NCBI RefSeq assembly: GCF_035953295.1
Contig: NZ_CP108370.1
Location: 4,369,001 to 4,433,000 of the forward strand
Source of the DNA: Streptomyces sp. NBC_01335
Lineage (GTDB): Bacteria > Actinomycetota > Actinomycetes > Streptomycetales > Streptomycetaceae
Length of the DNA stretch: 64,000 nt
Direction of reading: 5' to 3'
Under the pieces are notes generated by a model. That model made no database searches, was not told where the DNA came from, and saw nothing but the letters and a program-made list of their open reading frames with translations. Position numbers and translations under genes: made by a program. Of this stretch, positions 48,906 through 57,371 are shown one piece after another (the stretch's first letter is position 1; each line of letters begins with the position of its first letter).

Positions 48906-51137
48906 ATGAGTTGGCTCCGGGCGCTGAAGGAGACCGCCCGCTCGGGGTTCACGGTCGAGCGGACCCGGCTGGAACCGCTCATCGCGCTGCGCGGCGCCAT
49001 CGGGCTGGCGCTGGTGGTCGAGACCGCGCTCGCGCTCTCCGGGCCGGTCCTCGCGGCCAGCTCCGCGTTCGGCGCGTTCCAGGCGGCCATCGCCACCTTC
49101 CAGCGCAGCTGGCGCCCCCGCCCGGTGCTCGCCCTGATCTCCGGCGTCAGCCTGAGCATCTCGACGTTCGTCGGCTACCTCGCCGGCCCCTACCACGTGG
49201 TGTTCCTCGGCGTCCTGGTCCTCTGGACCTTCGTCGCCGGGCTCGCCTGGGCGGCGGGTCCCACCGGCGGCATCATCGCCTCCTCCAACGTGGCGATCAT
49301 GCTTGTCACCATCACCCTGCCCACCTCCGTCCTGGACGCCGCCGCGCACGCCGGAGTGATCATCATCGGCGGCCTGGTGCAGGCCTCCCTGATCGTGCTC
49401 TTCCCGGTACGCCGGTGGGGGGCCCAGCGCGACGCGCTCGCCGACGCGCTGGCCGCCGAGGCCGACTACGCCCGCCGGCTGCGCTACGACCCGATCGCGC
49501 CCTTCGACCCGCAGGCGCTGATGACCGCCCGCGACGCGGCGGCCGTCTCCGCCCGCGAGGCCCGCCACCGCCCGGCCGAGCTGCACGGCGCCCGGAGCGT
49601 CGCCGAACGCATCCGCCCGGTGCTGGCCTCACTGGCCGACCCCGCCATGGGAGTGCCCGAGGACGGCCCGCAGCGCGACCGCGCCCGTGAGCTGCTCAAG
49701 GCGGCCGGCTCGGTGCTCGACGCGGCGGCCCGTGCGATCCGGCACGGCGATCCGGTCCGGCTGGGCGGACCGGCGCTGGCGGCGCTGGAGGCGCCCGAGA
49801 CCGGCGGGCTCACCAGCGGCCCGCCCCGGCGGGCGGCCGACCGGCTGATCGCCCTCCTCCACGACGTCGTGGAGATCGCCGAGGGCGCCGGAACCCGGCA
49901 CGGCTCGGAAGCCGACCCCGAGTCCCCGCACCGCCGCCGCCCGGGCCTGATCAAGCTCGTCCCGGTCGTGATCGGCCGGATGCGGGGCGAGTTCCACCGC
50001 GGCTCGGCGATCCTGCGGCACGCGATCCGGGTCACCGCGGTCGCCACCGTCGGCTACTTCATCGGGGAAGCGCTGCCCCTCGGGCACGGCTACTGGGCGC
50101 CGATGGCCGCGGTCATGGTGATGCGGCCGGACTTCTCGCAGACCTACGCCCGCTCGGTGGCCCGCTTCGGCGGCACCATCGTCGGCGTCACGTTCGCCAC
50201 CGTCGTCGTGCAGGTCGCCGACCCCGGCCCGGAACTCTCCGCCGCGCTCGCCGTCTGCTGCGCCTGGCTGATGTACCTGCTGATGCGCACCGGGTACGCG
50301 GTCGGCCAGGTCTGCATCTCGGCGTACGTCGTCTTCCTGCTCGGCATGGCCGGGACCGACTGGTCGCAGACGGTCCCCGAACGCATCGTGCTGACCCTGG
50401 TCGGCGGGCTGCTGGCCATGATCTCGTACGCCGTCTACCCGGCCTGGGAGACCCCGCGGCTGCGCAACCGGCTCGCCGAGTGGCTGATCTCGGTCGGCCG
50501 GTACGCCGCCACGGTCATCGACCAGTACGCCGAGCCGGCGGCCCGCAGCAACGACGACGTACGGACCGCGCTCATCGCCTCCCGCGAGGCCCGCGTGGAG
50601 TGGACGGAGACCCTGAAGAAGGCCCAGTACGAACCGGTGCGGCACCGGGGCATCTCCCGGGCGGCCGCCACCGACGCCCAGCACGCGCTGTCTCAGCTCG
50701 GCCGGGCCGCCATGCTGCTGGAGGCCCACCTGCCGGACCGCGCGGCGACCCCCGTGCGCGGCGCGGCGGAACTCGCCGACGCCCTGCGCGGCTCGACCGA
50801 GAAGGGGGCCAAGGCGGTACGCGAACGGCGGGTCCCGGAATGGGGGCCGGTCGCCGAATCGGTGGCGTACTGGGACTTTCTCGAAGCGCCCTACGACGAG
50901 GAACCCGAACCGGGAGAACCCGTACCCGACCCCGTCGTACGCCGGGGAGCCGCGTTGCTTCTCGACGCGCTGGTGGAATTGTCGTTCGCGCTGGACGACC
51001 GGGGAGCCGTGCCCAGCAGCCGGAGAGCCAGACCGTCCGATGAAGGCGGAGAATCCGGAGAAGCCGAAGAAGCCGGCATGGCCGAAGAAGCCGGAGAAGC
51101 CGGAGAAGAGGACCGGGCGGAACCGGGATCCCGCTGA
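48906..51137 (+). CDS. FUSC-family membrane protein (aromatic acid exporter-like)
   Basis: 743 aa from the ATG at 48906. Two blocks of about six helices occur at residues 25-170 (RGAIGLALVVETALALSGPV) and 370-510 (AIRVTAVATVGYFIGEALPL, YWAPMAAVMVMRPDFSQTYA, IVGVTFATVVVQVA), with soluble domains after each. The GHGYWAPMAAVMVMRPDFSQ motif is typical of the fusaric acid resistance/FUSC fold. The C-terminal 45 residues are an acidic Glu/Ala/Gly-rich tail (EESGEAEEAG-type repeats). It likely exports aromatic or amphipathic acids. It starts 189 bp after the metallo-hydrolase and may be an independent transcript. Confidence 0.88.
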   Translation: MSWLRALKETARSGFTVERTRLEPLIALRGAIGLALVVETALALSGPVLAASSAFGAFQAAIATFQRSWRPRPVLALISGVSLSISTFVGYLAGPYHVVFLGVLVLWTFVAGLAWAAGPTGGIIASSNVAIMLVTITLPTSVLDAAAHAGVIIIGGLVQASLIVLFPVRRWGAQRDALADALAAEADYARRLRYDPIAPFDPQALMTARDAAAVSAREARHRPAELHGARSVAERIRPVLASLADPAMGVPEDGPQRDRARELLKAAGSVLDAAARAIRHGDPVRLGGPALAALEAPETGGLTSGPPRRAADRLIALLHDVVEIAEGAGTRHGSEADPESPHRRRPGLIKLVPVVIGRMRGEFHRGSAILRHAIRVTAVATVGYFIGEALPLGHGYWAPMAAVMVMRPDFSQTYARSVARFGGTIVGVTFATVVVQVADPGPELSAALAVCCAWLMYLLMRTGYAVGQVCISAYVVFLLGMAGTDWSQTVPERIVLTLVGGLLAMISYAVYPAWETPRLRNRLAEWLISVGRYAATVIDQYAEPAARSNDDVRTALIASREARVEWTETLKKAQYEPVRHRGISRAAATDAQHALSQLGRAAMLLEAHLPDRAATPVRGAAELADALRGSTEKGAKAVRERRVPEWGPVAESVAYWDFLEAPYDEEPEPGEPVPDPVVRRGAALLLDALVELSFALDDRGAVPSSRRARPSDEGGESGEAEEAGMAEEAGEAGEEDRAEPGSR

Positions 51138-51514
51138 AAAGCATGGAAGTGGGGGAGGGCGCTCGGGCGGTGTCCGGCGGCGTTCGCCACAGCGCCACCG
51201 CGGTGTCACCGCGGACGCGCCGCAGCGTCCGGCACGGGCCGTGGCCCGCGGATACGGCGGGGACGCGGCAGGGTTGGGGCGGGGGAGATGCCGAGGGGGA
51301 TACGGGGTGCGGCGGCGGAGATCATCGAACCGGGTCGCCCGGGAGGTCCGCCGGTGACGCACGTGCCATTTGCAGGTGCCATGAATCGCTGTAATCAAAG
51401 GACCACCGCGCGTGCACGTGCATTTGCCCATGCATTGGCATGTGAATTACCGCTATGATCCAGGTTGGTTGACGCTTGGTTGACACTTGGACCTTGCAAC
51501 TCGGGGAGCTTTCT
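51138..51514. promoter_or_regulatory. Upstream region of the DUF397 gene, AT-rich at its right end
   Basis: No credible gene in 51138-51355. From 51360 to 51500 the sequence becomes AT-richer and contains the 28-bp element listed at 51408, a TATGAT hexamer at 51454-51459 that could be a -10 box, and a short duplication of GGTTGACxCTTGG (51464-51490). Confidence 0.45.
51408..51435 (+). promoter_or_regulatory. 28-bp conserved element, copy upstream of DUF397 (forward)
   Basis: Reads GCGCGTGCACGTGCAT, one variable base, TGCCC, one variable base, TGCAT. The reverse complement of 52649-52676 matches 26 of the 28 bases. It lies about 80 bp before the DUF397 GTG and 19 bp before the TATGAT -10 candidate, so it covers the -35 region. 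GTGCAC and GTGCAT are overlapping half-sites. It is a strong operator candidate. Confidence 0.65.
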
Positions 51515-51757
51515 GTGCACGACGTGTACAACGGCATGGCGGCCACAGGACTTCACGGGGTCGTATGGCAGAAGAGCAGACACAGCAACTCCCAAGGATC
51601 TTGCGTGGAGTTCGCGAAACTTCCCGGGGGGAATGTGGCCATGCGCAACTCGCGTCACCCGGACGGTCCGGCGCTCGTCTACACGCCGGCGGAGATCGAG
51701 GCGCTCCTGCTGGGCGTCAAGGACGGCGAGTTCGACCACCTGGCGTCAGGAGCCTGA
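51515..51757 (+). CDS. DUF397 protein
   Basis: 80 aa from a GTG at 51515 with GGGGAG 6 nt upstream; an upstream in-frame TTG lacks such a site. The sequence GVVWQKSRHSNSQGSCVEFA, then GNVAMRNSRHPDGPALVYTP and EIEALLLGVKDGEFDHL are the full DUF397 pattern. These small proteins are encoded beside WhiJ-like XRE regulators and act with them in developmental or antibiotic control in Streptomyces, by genetic evidence from S. coelicolor. This copy is with an ATPase-domain gene and an XRE/DUF5753 gene. Confidence 0.92.
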   Translation: MHDVYNGMAATGLHGVVWQKSRHSNSQGSCVEFAKLPGGNVAMRNSRHPDGPALVYTPAEIEALLLGVKDGEFDHLASGA

Positions 51758-51810
51758 GCGAGCACGGCGCGGTACGGTCCCGGGGGCGCGGTAGATTCCC
51801 GCAACCGTGA

Positions 51811-51852
51811 CGGGACATGAGCGGCGGGACATGAGCGGCGGGACATGAGGGG
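51811..51852 (+). repeat. 14-bp tandem repeats downstream of DUF397
   Basis: CGGGACATGAGCGG at 51811-51824 and 51825-51838, and the variant CGGGACATGAGGGG at 51839-51852. They directly precede a terminator hairpin. Confidence 0.88.
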
Positions 51853-51888
51853 GGCCGGAGCGCGACTCCCCCTCGCACTCCGGCCCCC
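51850..51888. terminator. Terminator between DUF397 and the convergent ATPase gene
   Basis: GGGGGCCGGAG at 51850-51860 pairs with CTCCGGCCCCC at 51878-51888, an 11-bp GC stem followed by GGTCTTTC on the plus side. It ends DUF397 transcription and could also serve the leftward ATPase gene. Confidence 0.75.
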
Positions 51889-51984
51889 GGTCTTTCGGGT
51901 TCCGCCCCCCGCGGGTCCCGTACGTGTCGTGACGGGTCCCCGAAGTGTCGCGCGCACCCGTGCGGGGCGCGGACAGCCCTTCGC

Positions 51985-52521
51985 TCAGAGGGAGTTGTCG
52001 GCCACCTCGCCGTCGTCCGTCAGCAGGAACACCGCCCAGACGACCTTCCCGCGCAGGGGCGCCGGCGCTCCCGGGGTCCCGGGAGCCGGGACCGGGTGCC
52101 AGCCCCAGCTGTCGCTGAAGGACTCCACCAGGAACAGCCCCCGGCCGGACTCGGCGGAGTCCTCCGCCTCCCCCGCCACCGGGCTCTCCCGGCTGGGGTC
52201 GCGGACCGCGCACACCAGACGGGTGGAACAGCGGGCCAACTGGAGGCGCACCGGAGGGGAGTTCGGGTCACGGGCGACATCGGCGGGCAGCGCGTGGCGC
52301 AGGGCGTTGGTCACCAGCTCCGAGACGACCAGGGCGACATCGTCGAAGCGGTCGTCGAGTTGCCACTGATGGAGCGTGCCACGGGTGAAGTGCCGTGCGG
52401 AGCCGACCGCTTCGTACCGCGCCGGGAGCGTGATCGATGCCGATGCCGTGATCGCCGCGGGATCGGTGGGGGGCAGGCCACGCCGTAACGGTTCGAGCGT
52501 CGTCGATCCATCAGTCCTCAT
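51985..52521 (-). CDS. HATPase_c (RsbW-like) ATP-binding protein
   Basis: 178 aa from the ATG at 52521 with GGGAG 8 nt upstream; longer frames lack a site and read through the regulatory region. The GHKL fold is shown by RFDDVALVVSELVTNALRHA (N-box), CAVRDPSRESPV (G1-like) and ESGRGLFLVESFSDSWGW (G2 box). The type belongs to the anti-sigma-like ATPases found with DUF397 and XRE genes in streptomycetes (AbaA-like neighbours). It is convergent with DUF397 and divergent from the XRE gene. Confidence 0.9.
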   Translation of the reverse strand: MRTDGSTTLEPLRRGLPPTDPAAITASASITLPARYEAVGSARHFTRGTLHQWQLDDRFDDVALVVSELVTNALRHALPADVARDPNSPPVRLQLARCSTRLVCAVRDPSRESPVAGEAEDSAESGRGLFLVESFSDSWGWHPVPAPGTPGAPAPLRGKVVWAVFLLTDDGEVADNSL

Positions 52522-52859
52522 ACGAGGTGCTCCCGGGATTCGCGGCTGCGAGCGGCACTGCCTGTGAGCGGTACTGCGGGGACACAGCGGCACAACACGA
52601 ACGATCACGCAGGTGCGCAAGGGCCATGCTTCCGAATGCTTGAAGCAGATGCAAGGGCAGATGCACGTGCACGCGCCTGACGTGCCCGGTACCGTGGTGG
52701 TTCCGGAGTATTTCTTCCGCATGCCATTTTTCACGGCTCCGGCAAGTCTTCCCCTCTCTGTAACCGAATGAGTACGGCCCGAAGCGTTTTGGTGGCAGAA
52801 TCCGGTTCTCGGGGTTCGGGGGGCCTCGTTGCCCGGGAAGCTATGGGGAGGGTTGTCCA
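52522..52859. promoter_or_regulatory. Divergent region between the ATPase and XRE genes
   Basis: 338 bp with no credible gene. It contains the inverted copy of the 28-bp element (52649-52676) and, around 52620-52650, repeats of ATGCTT (GCCATGCTTCC, AATGCTTGAA). 52700-52760 is AT-richer (GGAGTATTTCTTCCGCATGC). The XRE GTG is preceded by GGGGAGG. Confidence 0.45.
52649..52676 (-). promoter_or_regulatory. 28-bp conserved element, copy between ATPase and XRE genes (reverse)
   Basis: On the reverse strand it reads GCGCGTGCACGTGCAT, C, TGCCC, T, TGCAT, matching the copy at 51408 except at two positions. It is about 128 bp upstream of the ATPase ATG and about 184 bp upstream of the XRE start, so it could serve either. 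Confidence 0.65.
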
Positions 52860-53723
52860 GTGTCGGCAGGCGAGTCGAGTGGATCCGTGGTGCGCCGCAT
52901 CCTGCTGGGCTCTCAGCTCAGAAGGCTGCGCGAGTCCCGCGGGATCACGCGTGAGGCGGCCGGCTACTCCATCCGGGCCTCCGAATCGAAGATCAGCCGC
53001 ATGGAGTTGGGACGGGTGAGCTTCAAGGCCAGGGACATCGAGGATCTGCTCACGCTCTACGGAGTCGCGGACGAGGCGGAGCGCGAGTCGCTCCTCGGCC
53101 TGGCGCGCGAGGCCAACGTGGCGGGCTGGTGGCACAGTTACGGCGACGTGCTGCCCGGCTGGTTCCAGACGTACATCGGTCTGGAGGGGGCGGCATCCCT
53201 CATCCGTATCTACGAAGTCCAGTTCGTGCACGGCCTGTTGCAGACCGAGTCGTACGCGCACGCGGTCGTCTCGCGGGGCATGCGCGGGGCACCCGAGGCG
53301 GAGATCGACCGCAGGGTCGCACTCCGTCTGGAGCGGCAGAAAGCGCTCGTCTCCGAGCGCGCACCGGACTTCCACGCGGTGCTCGACGAGGCGGCCCTGC
53401 ATCGGCCCTACGGCTCACGCGACGTGATGCGCGCCCAGTTGCGGCATCTGCTGGAGATGTCGGAGCACCCCAACGTCTCTCTCCAGGTGATGCCTTTCAG
53501 TTTCGGCGGACACGCGGGCGAAAGCGGCGCGTTCACCATGCTGCGCTTTCCCGAATCGGACCTGTCGGACATCATCTTTCTGGAGCAGCTCACCAGCGCG
53601 CTCTATCTCGACAAGGCCGAGGACGTCCAGAGTTACGGAAAGGCCATGGCCCAGCTGCGCGCCGACAGCCCCGGGGAGGACGAGACCCGGGATCTCCTCC
53701 ACAGACTCCTTCAACAGACCTGA
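52860..53723 (+). CDS. XRE-family regulator with DUF5753 domain (WhiJ-like)
   Basis: 287 aa from a GTG at 52860 with GGGGAGG upstream. The helix-turn-helix is QLRRLRESRGITREAAGYSI then RASESKISRMELGRVSFKAR. The rest is the DUF5753 ligand-like domain with YIGLEGAASLIRIYEVQFVH, GLLQTESYAHAVVSRG and VSLQVMPFSFGGHAGESGAF. This matches the WhiJ family, which represses development genes together with a DUF397 partner. The gene is divergent from the ATPase gene, and DUF397 lies 1.1 kb away. Confidence 0.93.
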   Translation: MSAGESSGSVVRRILLGSQLRRLRESRGITREAAGYSIRASESKISRMELGRVSFKARDIEDLLTLYGVADEAERESLLGLAREANVAGWWHSYGDVLPGWFQTYIGLEGAASLIRIYEVQFVHGLLQTESYAHAVVSRGMRGAPEAEIDRRVALRLERQKALVSERAPDFHAVLDEAALHRPYGSRDVMRAQLRHLLEMSEHPNVSLQVMPFSFGGHAGESGAFTMLRFPESDLSDIIFLEQLTSALYLDKAEDVQSYGKAMAQLRADSPGEDETRDLLHRLLQQT

Positions 53724-53781
53724 TCCACGCGTACGATGACGTCCGATCAGGAGTGTGCGAACGCCTGCAGTAAGGGATTGC

Positions 53782-55239
53782 ATGTCCTTCTTCCATGAAC
53801 TGGCCCATCAGTACATCGATGGCGAATGGCTGACCGGCAGCGGTTCGTGGGACATCATCGACGTCAATCCCTACAACGGCGAGAAGCTCTGCGCCATCAC
53901 GGTCGCGACGACCGCCGAGGTGGACCGGGCGTACCGGGCCGCCGAGCGCGCGCAGACGGCATGGGCCGACGCCCGTCCGCACGAGCGACAGGCCGTCCTC
54001 GTACGGGCGTTGGACGTCGTCGAGGAGCGCGCCGACGAGATCGCCGAGGCCATCGTCGACGAGCTGGGCGGGACGCTGCCCCGGGCGCGGTACGAGATCG
54101 ATCTCGGCCGTGAGCTCCTCCGCGAGGCGATACGCCAGGCCGTCCGCCCGGTCGGCGGGCTGCTGCCCGCGGCGGTGGACGGCAAGGAGAACCGGCTCTA
54201 CCGGCGACCCGTCGGGGTCGTCTCCGTCATCAACGCCTTCAACTTCCCCTTCGTCGTGGCGATGAAGTCCGTCGCGCCGGCCCTGGCGCTCGGCAACGCG
54301 GTCGTGATGAAGCCGCACCAGAACGCACCCGTCGTCGGCGGCGGGCTCGTGGCGCGCGTCTTCGAGGAGGCCGGGCTGCCGCCGGGGCTGCTCAACGTGG
54401 TGGTCACGGACAGCGCCGAGATAGGGGACGCGTTCATCGAGCACCCGGTGCCCGCGGTGATCTCGTTCACCGGATCGGACCGGGTCGGCCGCCGGATAGC
54501 GGCCAAGGCCGCCCGCCGCTTCAAGCGGTGCGTACTCGAACTCAGCGGCAACAGCGCCCTGGTGGTGCTGGAGGACGCGGACATCGAGGCGGCCGTGGAC
54601 GCCGCCGTCTTCAGCCGGTTCTTCTTCCAGGGCCAGGTCGGCATGGCCGCCAACCGCATCCTGGTCGACCGCCGGGTGGAGGCGGAGTTCACCGGGCGGT
54701 TCGTCGCCGAGGCGGCCCGGATCACCGCCGGGGACCCGCGCGACCCGGCCACCCGTATCGGCCCGGTCATCAACGCCTTCCAGGTCGACGCGCTCACCGG
54801 GCTGGTCGATGAGGCACTCGCCGCAGGGGCCACCGCGCTGCTGCGCGGACGTACCCGGGGCAATGTCGTGGAGCCGACCGTGCTGACCGGGGTGCCCGAG
54901 GGCTCGCCCCTGCTGTCGCAGGAGCTCTTCGGCCCGGTGGCCGTGCTGATCCCCTTCGACGGGGAGGACGAGGCGGTACGGATCGCCGACGACACCCCGT
55001 ACGGGCTGAGCGGGGCCGTGCACACCGCCGACGTCGACCGCGGGGTGCGGTTCGCGCGGCGGGTCCGCACCGGCATGTTCCATGTCAACGGTCCCACCGT
55101 GCAGGACGACCCGCTGGCCGCCTTCGGGGGCGAGAAGATGTCCGGACTCGGCAGGCGGAACGGCGACGCGGCCGTGGACGCCTTCACGACGACCCACTGG
55201 ATCTCGGTCCAGTACGGCCGCACGGTCTTTCCTTTCTGA
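53782..55239 (+). CDS. Aldehyde dehydrogenase-family protein lacking the catalytic cysteine
   Basis: 485 aa from the ATG at 53782. Overall it is a full-length ALDH: the oxyanion/cofactor loop INAFNFPFVVAMKSVAPALA, the KPHQNAP pocket, FTGSDRVGRRIAAKAARR and general base E253 in CVLELSGNSALVVLEDAD. FFFQGQVGMAANRILVD should read GQxCMA: Gly287 (GGC, 54640-54642) stands where the nucleophilic Cys belongs. GGC differs from TGC by one base. The C-terminal LFGPVAVLIPFDGEDEAV and TPYGLSGAVHTADVDRGVRF regions are normal. It should lack normal aldehyde-oxidising chemistry unless another residue substitutes; a sequencing error is also possible. It starts 58 bp after the XRE stop. Confidence 0.88.
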   Translation: MSFFHELAHQYIDGEWLTGSGSWDIIDVNPYNGEKLCAITVATTAEVDRAYRAAERAQTAWADARPHERQAVLVRALDVVEERADEIAEAIVDELGGTLPRARYEIDLGRELLREAIRQAVRPVGGLLPAAVDGKENRLYRRPVGVVSVINAFNFPFVVAMKSVAPALALGNAVVMKPHQNAPVVGGGLVARVFEEAGLPPGLLNVVVTDSAEIGDAFIEHPVPAVISFTGSDRVGRRIAAKAARRFKRCVLELSGNSALVVLEDADIEAAVDAAVFSRFFFQGQVGMAANRILVDRRVEAEFTGRFVAEAARITAGDPRDPATRIGPVINAFQVDALTGLVDEALAAGATALLRGRTRGNVVEPTVLTGVPEGSPLLSQELFGPVAVLIPFDGEDEAVRIADDTPYGLSGAVHTADVDRGVRFARRVRTGMFHVNGPTVQDDPLAAFGGEKMSGLGRRNGDAAVDAFTTTHWISVQYGRTVFPF

Positions 55240-55352
55240 ACGCAACAGCGTGTCACGGGCGTTGAGGACCAAAGCTGTCCGCAAGGGCTCGTAGCGTGGG
55301 GGTGTCGGTCGGGGCCACGGGGGCACCGGCCCGAGACCCCGGGACGGTCAGC

Positions 55353-55886
55353 ATGGTCACCCACGTGTCCGAATCGCACGGCGACGAGCGCGGCACCCTC
55401 CTCGGCTTCGTCGAGGCCCAGCGCGGCGCGATCCGCCGCACCCTCCTCGGGCTGACCGAGGAGCAGGCGGCGAGCCGGCCGACCGCCGGCGAGCTCTCCC
55501 TCTCCGGGCTGGCCAAGCACGTCGCCGAGACGGAGCTGAACTGGCTCCGGATGGCCCAGCAGCAGCCCAACGAGAAGGTGCGCACCCAGGAGACCTGGGG
55601 GGACAGCTTCCGGCTCGTCGACGACGAGACCGTGCCCCAGGTGCTGGCGTTCTGGGACGGCGTGGCCGCCGAGACCGAGAAGTTCATCCGGTCGGCCCCG
55701 GACCTCGGTGCCACCTTCCCGCTGCCCGAGGCTCCGTGGTTCCCGCAGGGAGAGGTGGTCTCCCTGCGGTGGTTCCTGGTCCATCTGGTGGAGGAGATCG
55801 CCCGGCACGCCGGTCACGCCGACATCATCCGGGAGTCCCTGGACGGCAAGACCGCCTTCGAGTTGATCGCGGACAGCCGCAAGTAG
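55353..55886 (+). CDS. DinB-family protein (DUF664-like)
   Basis: 177 aa from the ATG at 55353; a GTG at 55296 would add 19 residues but has no better site. LLGFVEAQRGAIRRTLLGLT, ELSLSGLAKHVAETELNWLR and SLRWFLVHLVEEIARHAGHA place His residues as in the DinB four-helix metal-binding fold, with the C-terminal DIIRESLDGKTAFELIAD. Members include mycothiol- and bacillithiol-dependent transferases; the exact reaction is unknown. It is convergent with the glutamate decarboxylase gene. Confidence 0.88.
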   Translation: MVTHVSESHGDERGTLLGFVEAQRGAIRRTLLGLTEEQAASRPTAGELSLSGLAKHVAETELNWLRMAQQQPNEKVRTQETWGDSFRLVDDETVPQVLAFWDGVAAETEKFIRSAPDLGATFPLPEAPWFPQGEVVSLRWFLVHLVEEIARHAGHADIIRESLDGKTAFELIADSRK

Positions 55887-55904
55887 GCCTGGACAAAGCC
55901 CTGT

Positions 55905-57326
55905 TCAGTGGTGGAACGAGGTCGCGGCACCCTTGTCGTGGCTCAGTGGGCGCGGCTGCTCGCGCAGTTCGGGCAGCAGCGCCCGCAGGTCCTCCAGCAG
56001 GAGTTCGGCGAGGTCGGAGGAGAATCCGTTGCGGCAGACGATCCGCAGCACCGACAGGTCCTGCCGGTTGGCCGGGAAGGTATAGGCGGGCACCAGCCAG
56101 CCGTGTTCGCGCAGCCGCCGGGACACGTCGAAGACGTCGTACGCCGTCACGTCCGGCGCGGTCGTCACGGCGAAGACCGGCAACTCGTCTCCCCGGGTGA
56201 GGAGCTGGAAGTCGCCGAGGGCCTCGATCCGTGTCGCGAGGCCCCGGGCGACGTCGCGGGAGGTCTGCTGGACGGCGCGGTAGCCCTCCCGGCCCAGCCG
56301 CAGGAAGGTGTAGTACTGCGCGACGACCTGGGCGCCCGGCCGGGAGAAGTTCAGCGCGAAGGTGGGCATGTCGCCGCCGAGGTAGTTCACCCGGAAGACG
56401 AGCTCCTCGGGGAGGTCCTCGGGTGTCCGCCAGAGCGCCCAGCCGACGCCCGGGTAGACCAGGCCGTACTTGTGGCCCGAGGTGTTGATGGAGGACACCC
56501 GGGGGAGCCGGAAGTCCCACACCAGGTCCTCGTCGACGAAGGGCGCGACCATGGCGCCCGAGGCGCCGTCGACGTGCACCGGGATATCGAGCCCGGTCCG
56601 CTCCTGGAGGGCGTCCAGCGCCTCGCAGAGTCCGGCGATCGGCTCGTAGGACCCGTCGAAGGTGGAGCCGAGGATGCCGACGACCCCGATGGTGTTCTCG
56701 TCGCAGAGGTCGGCGGCGCCCTGCGGGTCGATGTGGAAGCGGTCGCCCTCCATGGGGACGAGCCGGGCCTCGACCTCCCAGAAGTTGCAGAACTTCTCCC
56801 AGCACACCTGTACGTTGACGCCCATCACCAGGTTGGGCCGCGCGGTGGCCGGATAGCGGTCCGGGTTCTTCGCCGCCCAGCGCCGCTTCAGGGCCAGCCC
56901 GGCGAGCATGCAGGCCTCGCTGGAGCCGGTCGTGGAACAGCCCACGGCGGTGGACGGGTCGGGGGCGTTCCACAGGTCGGCGAGCATCGCGACGCACCGG
57001 CGCTCCAGTTCGGCGGTGCGCGGGTACTCGTCCTTGTCGATCATGTTCTTGTCCCGGCACTCCGCCATCAGCACCCCGGCCTGGGGTTCCATCCAGGTGG
57101 TGACGAAGGTGGCGAGGTTGAGCCGGGAGTTGCCGTCGAGCATCAGCTCGTCGTGGACGAGCCCGTACGCGGTGGACGGCGGGAGCGGGCCGTCCGGCAG
57201 CCGGTGCGTCGGCGGGGCCGAGGTCATGCCGGCCGTCGGATCGGCCTCCCCGAAGAAGGGGTTGAGGGCCAGCTTCCGGCCCGTGCCGGACCCGTCCTTG
57301 CCGTGTGATCCCTTGTGGAGCGCCAT
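55905..57326 (-). CDS. gad: Glutamate decarboxylase (PLP-dependent, group II)
   Basis: 473 aa from the ATG at 57326. Diagnostic features are HDELMLDGNSRLNLATFVTT, STAVGCSTTGSSEACMLAGL, the PLP aspartate region DIPVHVDGASGAMVAPFVD, the PLP-binding lysine in SSINTSGHKYGLVYPGVGW, and VNYLGGDMPTFALNFSRPG. It closely follows the GadB fold. It converts glutamate to GABA and consumes a proton. The 46-bp gap to the upstream wrbA gene suggests an operon. No GABA antiporter is nearby. Confidence 0.95.
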   Translation of the reverse strand: MALHKGSHGKDGSGTGRKLALNPFFGEADPTAGMTSAPPTHRLPDGPLPPSTAYGLVHDELMLDGNSRLNLATFVTTWMEPQAGVLMAECRDKNMIDKDEYPRTAELERRCVAMLADLWNAPDPSTAVGCSTTGSSEACMLAGLALKRRWAAKNPDRYPATARPNLVMGVNVQVCWEKFCNFWEVEARLVPMEGDRFHIDPQGAADLCDENTIGVVGILGSTFDGSYEPIAGLCEALDALQERTGLDIPVHVDGASGAMVAPFVDEDLVWDFRLPRVSSINTSGHKYGLVYPGVGWALWRTPEDLPEELVFRVNYLGGDMPTFALNFSRPGAQVVAQYYTFLRLGREGYRAVQQTSRDVARGLATRIEALGDFQLLTRGDELPVFAVTTAPDVTAYDVFDVSRRLREHGWLVPAYTFPANRQDLSVLRIVCRNGFSSDLAELLLEDLRALLPELREQPRPLSHDKGAATSFHH

Positions 57327-57371
57327 GCGGCACGTCCTCTCGGTTCGCGGAGCCCCCTCCCCGCCGCCGGG

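Noticed and set aside
51143..51394. 83-codon frame after the FUSC exporter
   Set aside because: No family resemblance, low-complexity Gly/Arg composition, and it runs into the regulatory element upstream of DUF397.
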